Shown: positions 1 to 7,919, counted from the first letter of the stretch. The stretch is DNA of 64,000 nucleotides from Patescibacteria group bacterium (GCA_026004455.1 BPJE01000003.1:62001-126000), one strand, 5' to 3'. Notes: generated from the sequence alone by a model not told the origin. Numbers and translations are program-made.

Positions 1-93
1 GATGATATAAATGAAGAATTAGTTGATGAAAATGAAGAATTTTTTGATGATTCCTCTGAGTTTGATATTCCTGCTTTTTTGAGGAAAAAATAA
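1..93 (+). CDS. ftsZ: Cell division protein FtsZ, C-terminal tail (partial)
   Basis: Only the last 30 codons lie in the window; the gene begins upstream. The frame is open from base 1 and ends in TAA at 91-93. The translated end is an acidic, Asp/Glu-rich linker followed by DIPAFLRKK. That matches the conserved C-terminal peptide of FtsZ (consensus D-IPAFLR+), the short motif that binds FtsA, ZipA or SepF-type membrane anchors at the Z-ring. The GTPase and T7-loop regions cannot be seen, so the call rests on this motif and the linker composition alone. A different protein with a chance match is possible but unlikely. Confidence 0.75.
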   Translation, partial: DDINEELVDENEEFFDDSSEFDIPAFLRKK

Positions 94-113
94 AAATATT
101 TAACACTTAAAAA

Positions 114-166
114 TAAGTCAAAAGTCAAAATTCAAAAGTCAAAATGAAAATTCAAAATTAAAAATG
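114..166. repeat. AAAGTCA/AAATTCA heptad array
   Basis: Degenerate tandem units of AAAAGTC and AAAATTC. The same array, in either orientation, recurs in many spacers here (near 19.19, 19.52, 21.69, 31.24, 33.42, 40.57, 51.23, 51.92 and 62.97 kb). Confidence 0.7.
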
Positions 167-177
167 GAAAAAAACTA

Positions 178-255
178 CTTTGTCATTCCTGGCTTGACCA
201 GGAATCCAATCTTCTCCAATCCGACCTACGAGTTCGCCTGTGGATTGCCGGGACA
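178..255. repeat. MITE-like palindrome (TGTCATTCC type)
   Basis: Begins TGTCATTCC, has an inner hairpin ATTCCTGG-CTTGA-CCAGGAAT, and ends in GGGACAATA, roughly the inverse of the start. It shares this architecture with 19276-19345. It is non-coding and has no transposase. Confidence 0.55.
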
Positions 256-304
256 ATATAAAAATAAACAAAATTGAGTAATTTTTAAATTAAACTTAAT
301 TATT

Positions 305-341
305 AAGGACAGAACCTTTTTTTCAAAAAGGTTCTGTCCTT
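305..341. repeat. Hairpin repeat A, copy 1
   Basis: Perfect 17-bp stem (AAGGACAGAACCTTTTT and its complement) with a 3-nt TTC loop. Identical copies lie at 6439-6475 and 33320-33356, and a deleted copy at 14935-14962. With A-runs before and T-runs after, it could act as a bidirectional terminator. Confidence 0.85.
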
Positions 342-356
342 GTTATTTTATCAAAT

Positions 357-385
357 ACTGTCTTTGCAATTTTTGCAAAGACAGT
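357..385. repeat. Hairpin repeat B, copy 1
   Basis: Perfect 13-bp stem (ACTGTCTTTGCAA and its complement) with a TTT loop. It follows repeat A by 15 bases, as in the second copy at 6492-6520, so A and B travel as a unit. Confidence 0.85.
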
Positions 386-428
386 CTTTAATAAATTAGT
401 CTTTATCATTTTTCATTATTTATTATCA

Positions 429-457
429 TTGTTTTTTAAAATTATTTTTAATATAAT
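429..457 (+). promoter_or_regulatory. ileS promoter
   Basis: TTGTTT (429-434), 17-nt spacer, TATAAT (452-457). The expected start of transcription falls within about 3 nt of the ileS ATG at 467, so the mRNA should be leaderless or nearly so. Confidence 0.6.
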
Positions 458-466
458 TTTTTTCAT

Positions 467-3442
467 ATGTTTAAACCAATTGCTGACAATCATAATTTTA
501 TTGAGATGGAAAAGAATTGGTTAAAGCATTGGTATGAAAAAGGAGTTGTTAATAAATATTTGAAAAAAAACAAAGATTCAAAAAAATACTTTTCATTTCT
601 TGATGGACCGATTACTGCTAATAATCCAATGGGTGTTCATCATGCTTGGGGTCGAACTTACAAAGATCTTTGGCCAAAATTTTATAATTTATTAGGTTAT
701 AAACAACGTTTTCAAAATGGTTTTGACTGTCAGGGGCTTTGGGTTGAAGTCGAAGTAGAAAAAGAGCTTGGATTAAAGACAAAAAAAGACATTGAAAATT
801 TAGTCCCAGGTGATAAATTTGCCTCAATTGCTAAATTTGTTCAGCTTTGCAAAGATAGAGTAAAAAGATTTTCTGCAATTCAGACAGAGCAGTCAAAAAG
901 ATTGGGTTATTTTGCTGATTGGGAGAATTCTTATTTTACAATGAGTGATGAGAATAACTATATGATCTGGACTTTTTTAAAAAAGTGTTATGAAAACGGC
1001 TGGATTTATAAAGGTCAAGAATCAGTGCCTTGGTGTCCAAGATGCCAAACAGCAATATCTCAACACGAGATTTTAACTGAAGATTATAAAGAAGTAGTTC
1101 ATGAATCAATATATTTTAAATTAAAACTTAAAGAAAAAGATAATGAATATCTTCTTGTTTGGACAACTACTCCTTGGACACTGATTGCTAATATTGCTGT
1201 TGCTGTTGAGAAAACATATGATTATTCTTTGGTTGAAGTTAAAAATAGTGAGCGATATTGGTTAGCAAAAGAGTTAGTAAAAACTGTTTTAGGTGAAGAT
1301 GTTAATAAAATTATTAAGACAGTTAAAGGTAAAGATTTGGTTGGTTTAGAGTATGAAGGACCTTTTGATAATTTAGAAGCAGTGAAAAAAGTAGCTGAAA
1401 ATAACAAAGGTAAATTTCATATTGTTATTGCTACTGATGAAAATATTATGCCAATATCGCTTGAAGAGGGTACAGGATTAGTTCATACAGCAGTTTCTGC
1501 GGGAACAGAAGATTATAAGCTTGGTAAAAAACTAGGATTGCCAATGATACCAGTGATTGATGATGAGGCTAATTATTTAGAAGGATTAGGTGAGTTTTCG
1601 GGCAAAAATGCTAAAAAAAATCCTCGTTTAATTTTAGACTACATGGAAAAAAACAGTTATGCTTATAAAATTCACAATTATAAACATCGTTATCCTGCTT
1701 GTTGGCGTTGTAAGACAGAATTAGTTTGGAAAGTCGCTGATGAATGGTATATCGCAATGGATAAATCAAGCAAAAATCAAAATTTGGAAAATAAAACATT
1801 AAGAGAGAGGATGATTGATGTCGCGAAAAAGATAAAATGGATGCCTGAATTTGGTCTTGATAGAGAGCTTGATTGGCTTAAAAATATGCATGATTGGCTT
1901 ATCTCAAAAAAAAATCGTTTTTGGGGATTGTCTTTGCCTATTTATGAATGCAAAAAATGCGGTCATTTTGAGGTGATTGGTAGCAAAGAAGAGTTAAAAG
2001 AAAGGGCAGTTGAAGGTTGGGAAGAATTTGAAGGTAAATCTCCTCATAAGCCTTATATTGATAAAGTAAAAATTAAATGTTCAAATTGTGGTGAAATTGT
2101 TTCTCGAGTTGATGATGTTGGTAATCCATGGCTTGATGCAGGAATTGTTGCTTATTCAACTATTAAAGAAAATAATCAAGGTGAACCGCTTTATAAAATC
2201 AATAAAGAAGAATGGCGAAAATGGTTTCCAGCTGATTTTATTACTGAAAGTTTTCCTGGTCAGTTTAAAAACTGGTTTTATGCTTTGATTGCCATGTCAA
2301 CAGTTATGGAAAATGAACCACCATTTAAGCGAGTTTTAGGTTATGGTACTTTGCTTGGTGAGGATGGTAGACCAATGCATAAAAGTTGGGGTAATGCGAT
2401 AGAGTTTAATGAAGGTGCTGATAAAATTGGGGTTGATGTGATGAGATGGATGTTTGCTCGTCAAAATCCTGCTGATAATATGCTTTTCGGTTATAAAAAA
2501 GCTGATGAAGTCAGGCGTCAGTTTTATTTGATTTTATGGAATGTTTATAAATTTTTTATAGAATATGCGAATTTAGATAATTTTAACGCTCGATATCAAG
2601 ATTTTTTTGACTCAGCTGTTGAAAACGCCTCTCAGTCGCGAAATCCAAAGTTGCAAAAAACTTTGATATCTTCGCTTAATGATATAAACATTTTAGATCA
2701 ATGGATTTTAAGTCGTTTGGCAACAATGGTTTTAAATGTTGAAAAATATTTAAAAGAGTTTAATGCTAAAGATGCTGCTTTTGAGATTGAAAAATTTGTT
2801 TCAGATTTATCAACTTGGTATGTGAGACGTAGTCGAGACAGAGTTTGGGTTAATTCTGATGATAAGGATGATAAGCAATCATTTTATGAGACAATGTATT
2901 TTGTTTTAGTTAATCTATCAATTATTTTATCTCCATTTTTACCTTTTATTTCTGAGGAAATTTATACTAATTTAACTGGAAATGAGTCAGTACATCTAGA
3001 GTTTTGGCCTGATGAAGAGTTAATGAAAAAAATTAAAAATGATAAGTTAGAAGAAGCAATGACTAAAGCAAGAAAAGTTGTTGAAACAGGTCATGCAAAA
3101 AGAAAAGAAATGAAAATAAAAGTAAGAATGCCACTTTTAAAATTAGATATTGAATATTCAGAAAATATCAATGATGTTTCAGATAAAATTTGGAAAGTGG
3201 TATTGGATGAATTGAATATAAAAAATCTTTATATAAACGGAAAATTAGTTTATCCGGAAAAAGAAAAACAAGTATCTCAAGAAGAATTGGAGTATGAAGG
3301 TAAATTAAGAGATTTTATAAGACAAGTTCAAGCAAAAAGAAAAGAGATGAGGTTAAAACCAAATGAATATCTTGAATTTGAGATTCCGACAGAATTCAAA
3401 AACAGTCAGGATTTCTTAAAAAGAAAACTAATGTTAAAATAA
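467..3442 (+). CDS. ileS: Isoleucyl-tRNA synthetase
   Basis: Class Ia synthetase of 991 residues that charges tRNA-Ile with isoleucine in the cytosol. The Rossmann entry reads NNPMGVHHAWGRTYKD near residues 52-67, in place of a textbook HIGH motif. The KMSKS loop reads PMHKSWGN near 636-643, keeping the catalytic second Lys. CxxC pairs (CPRC, CWRC, CKKC, CSNC) suggest zinc ribbons. WTTTPWTL marks the CP1 editing domain and LDQWILSRL the anticodon-binding helical domain. The length fits IleRS. The start is placed by the -10 box at 452-457. A rodA-like gene follows after 4 nt. ValRS or LeuRS are less likely from overall pattern. Confidence 0.88.
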   Translation: MFKPIADNHNFIEMEKNWLKHWYEKGVVNKYLKKNKDSKKYFSFLDGPITANNPMGVHHAWGRTYKDLWPKFYNLLGYKQRFQNGFDCQGLWVEVEVEKELGLKTKKDIENLVPGDKFASIAKFVQLCKDRVKRFSAIQTEQSKRLGYFADWENSYFTMSDENNYMIWTFLKKCYENGWIYKGQESVPWCPRCQTAISQHEILTEDYKEVVHESIYFKLKLKEKDNEYLLVWTTTPWTLIANIAVAVEKTYDYSLVEVKNSERYWLAKELVKTVLGEDVNKIIKTVKGKDLVGLEYEGPFDNLEAVKKVAENNKGKFHIVIATDENIMPISLEEGTGLVHTAVSAGTEDYKLGKKLGLPMIPVIDDEANYLEGLGEFSGKNAKKNPRLILDYMEKNSYAYKIHNYKHRYPACWRCKTELVWKVADEWYIAMDKSSKNQNLENKTLRERMIDVAKKIKWMPEFGLDRELDWLKNMHDWLISKKNRFWGLSLPIYECKKCGHFEVIGSKEELKERAVEGWEEFEGKSPHKPYIDKVKIKCSNCGEIVSRVDDVGNPWLDAGIVAYSTIKENNQGEPLYKINKEEWRKWFPADFITESFPGQFKNWFYALIAMSTVMENEPPFKRVLGYGTLLGEDGRPMHKSWGNAIEFNEGADKIGVDVMRWMFARQNPADNMLFGYKKADEVRRQFYLILWNVYKFFIEYANLDNFNARYQDFFDSAVENASQSRNPKLQKTLISSLNDINILDQWILSRLATMVLNVEKYLKEFNAKDAAFEIEKFVSDLSTWYVRRSRDRVWVNSDDKDDKQSFYETMYFVLVNLSIILSPFLPFISEEIYTNLTGNESVHLEFWPDEELMKKIKNDKLEEAMTKARKVVETGHAKRKEMKIKVRMPLLKLDIEYSENINDVSDKIWKVVLDELNIKNLYINGKLVYPEKEKQVSQEELEYEGKLRDFIRQVQAKRKEMRLKPNEYLEFEIPTEFKNSQDFLKRKLMLK

Positions 3443-3446
3443 AAAG

Positions 3447-4478
3447 ATGGAATTATTTTTACCTTCACTTTTTTTATCAATTTTTGGTTTAATTAATCTT
3501 TTTGGTATAAATCAAAGTTTATTTTGGAAACAATTATTAAATGTAATCATTGCTTTTGGAGTTTTTTTTATTGTTAAAAAACTTTCTTTTAATTTCTTTA
3601 AGATAAATTCTCGATTTTTTTATTTTTTATTTTTATTTTTATTAATTGTCAGTTTTATCATTGGTATTGAAGTAAAAGGCTCAAAACGTTGGTTAGATCT
3701 ATATTTTTTTAGTTTCCAATCAAGCGAGTTTTTAAAACCTTTTTTTATTTTATTTTTAAGTGATTATTTATCTTCAAAAAAAATTTTTGAAAATAATTTA
3801 TTTATTTTATTTAAAGCTTTTATATATTTTTTTGTGCCATTTTTAATTATTTTTAAACAGCCAGATTTAGCTAATTCAATGACTTTTTTAGTGATTTTTT
3901 TAGTTTTAATTTTCTTTTCAAAAATTCCAAAAAAATATTTAATTTATTTTTTGATAATTGGTTTAGTTAGTATGCCGATGGTATTTTTTATATTAAAACC
4001 ATATCAAAAAATGAGAATTTTATCTTTTTTAAATCCACATTATGATGTTCAGGGTTCATCTTATAATATAATCCAATCAATCATCGCCATTGGTAGCGGT
4101 GGTTTTTTTGGAAAAGGACTAGGACTTGGATCACAGTCAAAACTTTATTTTTTGCCAGAAAGTACCACTGATTTTGCTTTTGCTTCACTTGTTGAACAAT
4201 TTGGTTTTTTAGGTGGTTTTTTTGTGATTAGTTGTTATTTAATATTAATTTTTTTTCTTTTAAAAAAAACAAGTTATTATTTATTTAAAAAAGAAGAAGA
4301 AAATCAAATGAAATTTTTATTTTCTTTAGGAGTAATATCATATATTATTTTTCAATTTTTTGTTAATGTTGGTATGAATATGGGGATTTTGCCAGTAGCA
4401 GGAGTAGCCTTACCATTTATTTCTTATGGAGGATCATCAATTATGGCGTTAATGATTAGTTTAGCACTTGTTCCTTAA
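3447..4478 (+). CDS. rodA: RodA/FtsW-family SEDS glycosyltransferase
   Basis: Polytopic inner-membrane protein of 343 residues with about ten hydrophobic segments. SEDS proteins polymerise lipid II into peptidoglycan strands with a partner PBP. Family signatures include KGSKRWLDL, KQPDLANS, the SYNIIQSIIAIGSGGFFGKGLG block with PESTTDFAFA, and the C-terminal PFISYGGSS. The IIQS-IAIGSGG and SQ-L-FLPE wording is closer to RodA (elongation) than to FtsW (division), but a CPR genome may use one protein for both roles. It starts 4 nt after ileS. A class A PBP is encoded at 60.4-62.9 kb. Confidence 0.8.
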   Translation: MELFLPSLFLSIFGLINLFGINQSLFWKQLLNVIIAFGVFFIVKKLSFNFFKINSRFFYFLFLFLLIVSFIIGIEVKGSKRWLDLYFFSFQSSEFLKPFFILFLSDYLSSKKIFENNLFILFKAFIYFFVPFLIIFKQPDLANSMTFLVIFLVLIFFSKIPKKYLIYFLIIGLVSMPMVFFILKPYQKMRILSFLNPHYDVQGSSYNIIQSIIAIGSGGFFGKGLGLGSQSKLYFLPESTTDFAFASLVEQFGFLGGFFVISCYLILIFFLLKKTSYYLFKKEEENQMKFLFSLGVISYIIFQFFVNVGMNMGILPVAGVALPFISYGGSSIMALMISLALVP

Positions 4479-4508
4479 AAAACAATTTGCTTTAGACAAT
4501 TTTTTTTG

Positions 4509-4514
4509 TATAAT
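4509..4514 (+). promoter_or_regulatory. rplU -10 box (leaderless)
   Basis: TATAAT ends 7 nt before the rplU ATG at 4522; TTGCTT at 4487-4492 is a possible -35. Transcription should begin at or next to the start codon, which supports the short rplU start. Confidence 0.55.
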
Positions 4515-4521
4515 TTATTTT

Positions 4522-4836
4522 ATGACTAAATTTGCAGTTATAAAAACAGGCGGAAAACAATACTTAGTTAAAGAAGGAGATGAGATTGTTGTTGATAGAT
4601 TAGAAAATAAGGAACAAGAAAAAATCGAGCTGGAAACATTAATGATTTTTACTGATGATGGAGATAATATTGAAATTGGTAGTCCTTTTTTAAAAGAAAA
4701 AACTCAGGCAGAAATAGTTTCTCATGAGAAGGGCGAAAAAATTAGAATAGCAAGATTTAAGGCGAAAGTAAGATATCGAAAAGTAAAAGGTTTTCGACCA
4801 CAGCTAACAACATTAAAAATTATTAAAATTAATTAA
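4522..4836 (+). CDS. rplU: 50S ribosomal protein L21
   Basis: Basic protein of 104 residues of the large subunit that contacts 23S rRNA. MTKFAVIKTGGKQYLVKEGD is the L21 N-terminal signature, and the end carries KVRYRKVKGFRPQ-T-LKI, the rRNA-binding C-terminal segment. The frame is open 18 codons further upstream, but the ATG at 4522 is chosen because L21 proteins start at this point and a TATAAT box lies directly before it. The upstream extension also overlaps the rodA end. It forms the usual L21-L27 pair with rpmA, 46 bases downstream. Confidence 0.95.
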   Translation: MTKFAVIKTGGKQYLVKEGDEIVVDRLENKEQEKIELETLMIFTDDGDNIEIGSPFLKEKTQAEIVSHEKGEKIRIARFKAKVRYRKVKGFRPQLTTLKIIKIN

Positions 4837-4882
4837 CTATTTTTAACTATTTATAACTAATTTTAATTATTTATAACTAACT

Positions 4883-5128
4883 ATGGCGCATACTAAAGCA
4901 CAAAAAACAGTTCGTGGTAATCGAGATTCACAAAGTAAAAGACTGGGAGTGAAAGTTTATGGTAGTGAAAAAGTAAAACCAGGTAATATCATTATTCGTC
5001 AAAAAGGAACAAAGATTAATCCTGGTCCAGGAACAATGTTGTCTAGAGATTTTACTATTTTAGCTTTAAAACAAGGAACAGTTAAATTCTACAAAAGAAG
5101 AGGTGAGCTTTTTGTTTCTGTGGTATAA
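4883..5128 (+). CDS. rpmA: 50S ribosomal protein L27
   Basis: Large-subunit protein of 81 residues whose N-terminal tail reaches toward the peptidyl transferase centre. The core matches the family: GNRDSQSKRLGVKVYGSEKV, then GNIIIRQKGTKINPG and VKFYKRRG. The N-terminus is MAHTKAQKTVRGN, where the usual glycine-rich stretch (KKGGGST-NG) is replaced by Thr/Ala/Gln, a small deviation in a functionally sensitive tail. There is no cleavable extension of the Firmicutes type. It is co-oriented with rplU and probably co-transcribed. Confidence 0.93.
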   Translation: MAHTKAQKTVRGNRDSQSKRLGVKVYGSEKVKPGNIIIRQKGTKINPGPGTMLSRDFTILALKQGTVKFYKRRGELFVSVV

Positions 5129-5144
5129 AATTGGTTTTTGTTCG

Positions 5145-5153
5145 TGCTAAAAT
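5145..5153 (+). promoter_or_regulatory. Extended -10 promoter of the ParB-like gene
   Basis: TGCTAAAAT is an extended -10 (TGn plus TAAAAT, 5148-5153). The ATG follows 6 nt later at 5160, implying a leaderless transcript. Confidence 0.55.
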
Positions 5154-5159
5154 ATCTTC

Positions 5160-5699
5160 ATGGAGGAAATTTTTGAAAAATTCAAAAAAGAAGAAGATAT
5201 ATTTAATAAAGCAAGAATTGTTAAGTTTTTAATTAAAGAAAAAGGTTTGCAAGTTAAACAGATAGCACAAAACCTTAATGTTTCTTCATCTTATATTTGT
5301 CATTTAGAAAGACTTCTTAATCTTCCGGAGATTATTATTGATGGTTATTATTCAAAAATGATTAATATTAGCCAGTTGTTTTTATTATCAAGAATTAGTG
5401 ATCAAGAGAAGCTTATTAATATTTATGAAAAAATTTTGTCAGATAATTTAACATTTCAGCAAACAGAAGAGTTAATAAGAGAAGAATTATACAAAATAAA
5501 AAATAAAGGTCAGTATTTAGATATTAATGAAAAGAATAATTTAATTAATAAATTTAATAATAAATATAAAAATTCTAATTTGAAAATAATTCAATCAAAA
5601 GTAAAAGGTAAAATAAACATTGAGATAAAAGATAATTTAGAAAAAACTTCAAAATTGATAAAAAAATTAATTAACGCAATGATTGAGGCAAAGGATTAG
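5160..5699 (+). CDS. ParB/KorB-like helix-turn-helix protein lacking the ParB N-terminal domain
   Basis: Cytosolic protein of 179 residues. Residues about 30-110 resemble the central HTH domain of ParB/Noc proteins: VKQIAQNLNVSSSYICHLERLLNLPEII is the recognition helix pair, followed by KMINISQLFLLSRISDQEKL and NLTFQQTEELIRE. The N-terminal CTPase/ParB domain with its GERR box is absent, because the protein begins about 25 residues before the HTH. A Lys/Asn-rich tail of 60 residues follows. It may bind DNA as a transcriptional or chromosome-organising factor, but a classical ParB clamp is not possible. Its 3' end overlaps the convergent lepB by 29 bases. Confidence 0.65.
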   Translation: MEEIFEKFKKEEDIFNKARIVKFLIKEKGLQVKQIAQNLNVSSSYICHLERLLNLPEIIIDGYYSKMINISQLFLLSRISDQEKLINIYEKILSDNLTFQQTEELIREELYKIKNKGQYLDINEKNNLINKFNNKYKNSNLKIIQSKVKGKINIEIKDNLEKTSKLIKKLINAMIEAKD

Positions 5700-6243
5700 T
5701 GATCCAACCAACAGCATTTGGTGGAAAATAACGATAAAAAACATGACCTATTAAATTTTGTATCGGTACTGAACAGAATTCTCTTGAGTCAGATGATCGA
5801 GGACGATTATCACCCATAACAAAAACTTCATCATTTGGGATTTTGTAAGGTTCACCATTTTTTATGCATCCTCCTTCCCAAAGATTGGTAACATCTGAAA
5901 TATAATTTTCTTTAATTACTTTACCATTAATTGATACTTCACCATCTTTTATCATCAAAGTTTCACCTGGAAGACCAATGACTCTTTTTATATACTCGAT
6001 ATCAGGATTTTTTGGCGATTTTAAAACAACAACATCACCACGTTCAATACGTCTGAATTTATAAGTAATCCGACTTGTTAGGATATAATCGCCTGTATGA
6101 AAATTTGGCTCCATTGAGGCACCTTTAACTTGATTTGGAGTAAGAATAAAAAGATAAACAACAATAAAAAGTGAACCAACAAAAACAACAGTTTCTAAAA
6201 TATCAAAGACAAAGTCAATAATATCTTTGATGATTTTTCCCAT
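5671..6243 (-). CDS. lepB: Signal peptidase I
   Basis: Membrane protease of 190 residues that removes signal peptides from exported proteins. One N-terminal membrane segment (about residues 14-34) precedes the catalytic box VKGASMEPNFHTGDYIL with Ser43, and the general base Lys86 lies in YIKRVIGLPGE. The box D-E motif GDNRPRSSDSREF follows. Both members of the Ser/Lys dyad are present, so it should be active; likely clients include the secreted lipase-like, lysozyme-like and LysM proteins of this window. It is convergent with the ParB-like gene and divergent from tRNA-Val. Confidence 0.93.
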   Translation of the reverse strand: MGKIIKDIIDFVFDILETVVFVGSLFIVVYLFILTPNQVKGASMEPNFHTGDYILTSRITYKFRRIERGDVVVLKSPKNPDIEYIKRVIGLPGETLMIKDGEVSINGKVIKENYISDVTNLWEGGCIKNGEPYKIPNDEVFVMGDNRPRSSDSREFCSVPIQNLIGHVFYRYFPPNAVGWITNPLPQSLR

Positions 6244-6251
6244 AAATATTT

Positions 6252-6280
6252 ATTGTAGATAAAAACTGGTTTATTTACAA
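6252..6280 (-). promoter_or_regulatory. lepB promoter
   Basis: On the minus strand: TTGTAA (6275-6280), 17-nt spacer, TACAAT (6252-6257), ATG 8 nt later at 6243. It lies back to back with the tRNA-Val promoter. Confidence 0.5.
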
Positions 6281-6289
6281 CAGATTTTA

Positions 6290-6295
6290 TATAAT
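6290..6295 (+). promoter_or_regulatory. tRNA-Val(CAC) -10 box
   Basis: TATAAT ends 6 nt before the mature tRNA 5' end at 6302, so transcription may start at or near nucleotide 1 of the tRNA, leaving little or no 5' leader for RNase P. Confidence 0.5.
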
Positions 6296-6301
6296 ATATT
6301 T

Positions 6302-6375
6302 GGGCTTATAGCTCAGTTGGCTAGAGCGTTGCATTCACATTGCAAAGGTCCCTGGTTCAAGTCCAGGTAAGCCCA
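6302..6375 (+). tRNA. tRNA-Val (anticodon CAC)
   Basis: Complete cloverleaf: acceptor GGGCTTA/TAAGCCC, D arm GCTC...GAGC, anticodon stem TTGCA/TGCAA with loop TTCACAT, T arm CCTGG-TTCAAGT-CCAGG, discriminator A. CCA is not encoded (the next bases are CAA). Confidence 0.95.
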
Positions 6376-6438
6376 CAAAAACATCTAACGTTTAACATCT
6401 AACATTTGAAAAAAATTAACCTAATTGATCTAATTATT

Positions 6439-6475
6439 AAGGACAGAACCTTTTTTTCAAAAAGGTTCTGTCCTT
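6439..6475. repeat. Hairpin repeat A, copy 2
   Basis: Identical to 305-341 (17-bp stem, TTC loop). The preceding bases TAATTATT are also shared with copy 1. Confidence 0.85.
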
Positions 6476-6491
6476 GTTTTTTTTATTAAAA

Positions 6492-6520
6492 ACTGTCTTT
6501 GCAATTTTTGCAAAGACAGT
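6492..6520. repeat. Hairpin repeat B, copy 2
   Basis: Identical to 357-385, 16 bases after repeat A copy 2. Confidence 0.85.
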
Positions 6521-6672
6521 CTTTATCAAATTAATTTTTTAATTTATATTCTTAAATCAACCCAAAATCTTTTTTCAATCACCAAAAAATGAAATGATCG
6601 CATCATTTTTTGATGATAATAAAATATTTTTTGTTGTTGGAATAATCTAAACCTACTATAAGTGATGAAAAT

Positions 6673-6692
6673 TATGTGACGATCGTCATATA
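6673..6692. promoter_or_regulatory. Near-perfect 20-bp palindrome, candidate operator
   Basis: TATGTGACGATCGTCATATA: the central TGACGATCGTCA is perfect and the outer arms have one mismatch. It lies 113 bases before the GT-C gene in an otherwise AT-rich spacer, a size and symmetry typical of dimeric repressor sites. No regulator is identified. Confidence 0.4.
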
Positions 6693-6804
6693 ATTGTAAT
6701 CGTTAAATAAGTTTTAGGTTGATGGATTAAGATAAGTTATGATAATGTAAATCTTAAATTTGTAGGTTATAAACGACTGAAAAAAATAAAAATATATAGT
6801 ATAA

Positions 6805-7848
6805 ATGTTGCTAATGGGAATTATTTTAATATTAGGATTTTTTTTGAGATTATTAACGATATTTGTTTTTAAAAATATAGATAATTATGATATTCAATCA
6901 TATTATTTAGTTGGTAAATCAATTTTTGAAGGTATAAAAATATATCCAGATATTGCAAAACTTCATCATCCTTATTTGCCTTTTTTTCTTTATATTGAGT
7001 ATTTTGCTTATATAATTGGAAAAAATAAATTAATCATTTCAATAATCATAAGGTTTGTTAATACTTTTTTTGATATTGGAAATATATATTTAATTTATTT
7101 ATTATCAAAAAGTTATAAAAAAGCTTTTTTATACGCAATAAATCCAATTTCAATATTAATTTTTTGTTTGCATGGACAATTTGATGCTATTCCTATTTTC
7201 TTTTTGCTTTTAACAATTTATTTTTTACAAACTAAAAAACAATTTATTTCGATGATTTTTTACTCTTTAGCAATATTAATAAAAACTTGGCCAATATTAT
7301 TTATGTTTTTATTTTTAAAAAGATTAAAAAATAGAATATATATTTTTTTAGCATTATTATTTCCAGTTATTTCGATTTTGGTTTTTTCTATATTATTTAA
7401 AAATTCTTTTATTAATATTTTAAAAACAATTTTAGGTTATCAGAGTGTTTGGGGAGTTTGGGGTTGGTCAATTTTACTTCAAACATTGAGGTTTCGTTAT
7501 CAAAAAATTATGATTTTTTTATTTTTAATAGTTTTTTATTTAATTTCATACTTAAAAAACAATAAAGATATTAAAAAAGAAATTCTTTTTTTATTAATTA
7601 TTTTTATCATTTTTTCTCCAACTTTTTCTATTCAGTATTTTTCCTGGATTATCCCTTTTTTTATCTTAAATTTTAAAAGACAATATATTTTTCCAATTTT
7701 TTTAATTACTTTTTATTTGATTTTTAATTATGCTTCTTGGGTAATTAATATTAAAATGTTTTATTTTAACCTAATATCTTTTGTTTTTTGGTTTATACTT
7801 GCAATTAATTTTTTAAAGATATACTTTGAAAAAAAATTATTGTCATAA
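6805..7848 (+). CDS. GT-C-type membrane glycosyltransferase
   Basis: Polytopic protein of 347 residues with about nine hydrophobic segments. The early extracytoplasmic loop carries IDNYDIQSYYLVGKSI and later HHPYLPFFLYIEY. The segment CLHGQFDAIPIFFLLLTIYFL followed by AILIKTWPILF resembles GT-C enzymes of the GT87/Gpi18-like mannosyltransferase type (GQFD...K-WP pattern), which transfer sugars from polyprenyl-phosphate donors on the outer face of the membrane. No substrate can be assigned. It opens the surface polysaccharide region. The weak -10 TATAGT at 6795-6800 would give a leaderless mRNA. Confidence 0.6.
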   Translation: MLLMGIILILGFFLRLLTIFVFKNIDNYDIQSYYLVGKSIFEGIKIYPDIAKLHHPYLPFFLYIEYFAYIIGKNKLIISIIIRFVNTFFDIGNIYLIYLLSKSYKKAFLYAINPISILIFCLHGQFDAIPIFFLLLTIYFLQTKKQFISMIFYSLAILIKTWPILFMFLFLKRLKNRIYIFLALLFPVISILVFSILFKNSFINILKTILGYQSVWGVWGWSILLQTLRFRYQKIMIFLFLIVFYLISYLKNNKDIKKEILFLLIIFIIFSPTFSIQYFSWIIPFFILNFKRQYIFPIFLITFYLIFNYASWVINIKMFYFNLISFVFWFILAINFLKIYFEKKLLS

Positions 7849-7919
7849 TAATCTAAACATTCATTTTTGTAGGTTATAATCCATAGACAATTTATAAACT
7901 TCTTTTTATAAAAAAATAT

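Larger units (their letters stand above)
94..466. other. Repeat-filled intergenic spacer between ftsZ and ileS
   Basis: This 373-base spacer has no credible gene. It holds, in order, an A-rich heptad array, a MITE-like palindrome, and two perfect hairpins that recur as a pair at 6.44 kb. The ileS promoter is at its right end. Confidence 0.8.
6376..6804. other. Long spacer with paired hairpins and a possible operator
   Basis: No gene is seen in these 429 bases. The left part holds the second A+B hairpin pair. The right part (6525-6804) has an inverted repeat AAAAAATGA/TCATTTTTT (6584-6592, 6603-6611), a 20-bp near-palindrome at 6673-6692, and TTTGTAGGTTATAA at 6759-6772, which is repeated before the next gene at 7866-7879. 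Confidence 0.7.

Noticed and set aside
6594-6653. Short frame of 18 codons starting at ATGATCGCATC
   Set aside because: It is too short, has no -10 box at leaderless distance and lies within inverted repeats.
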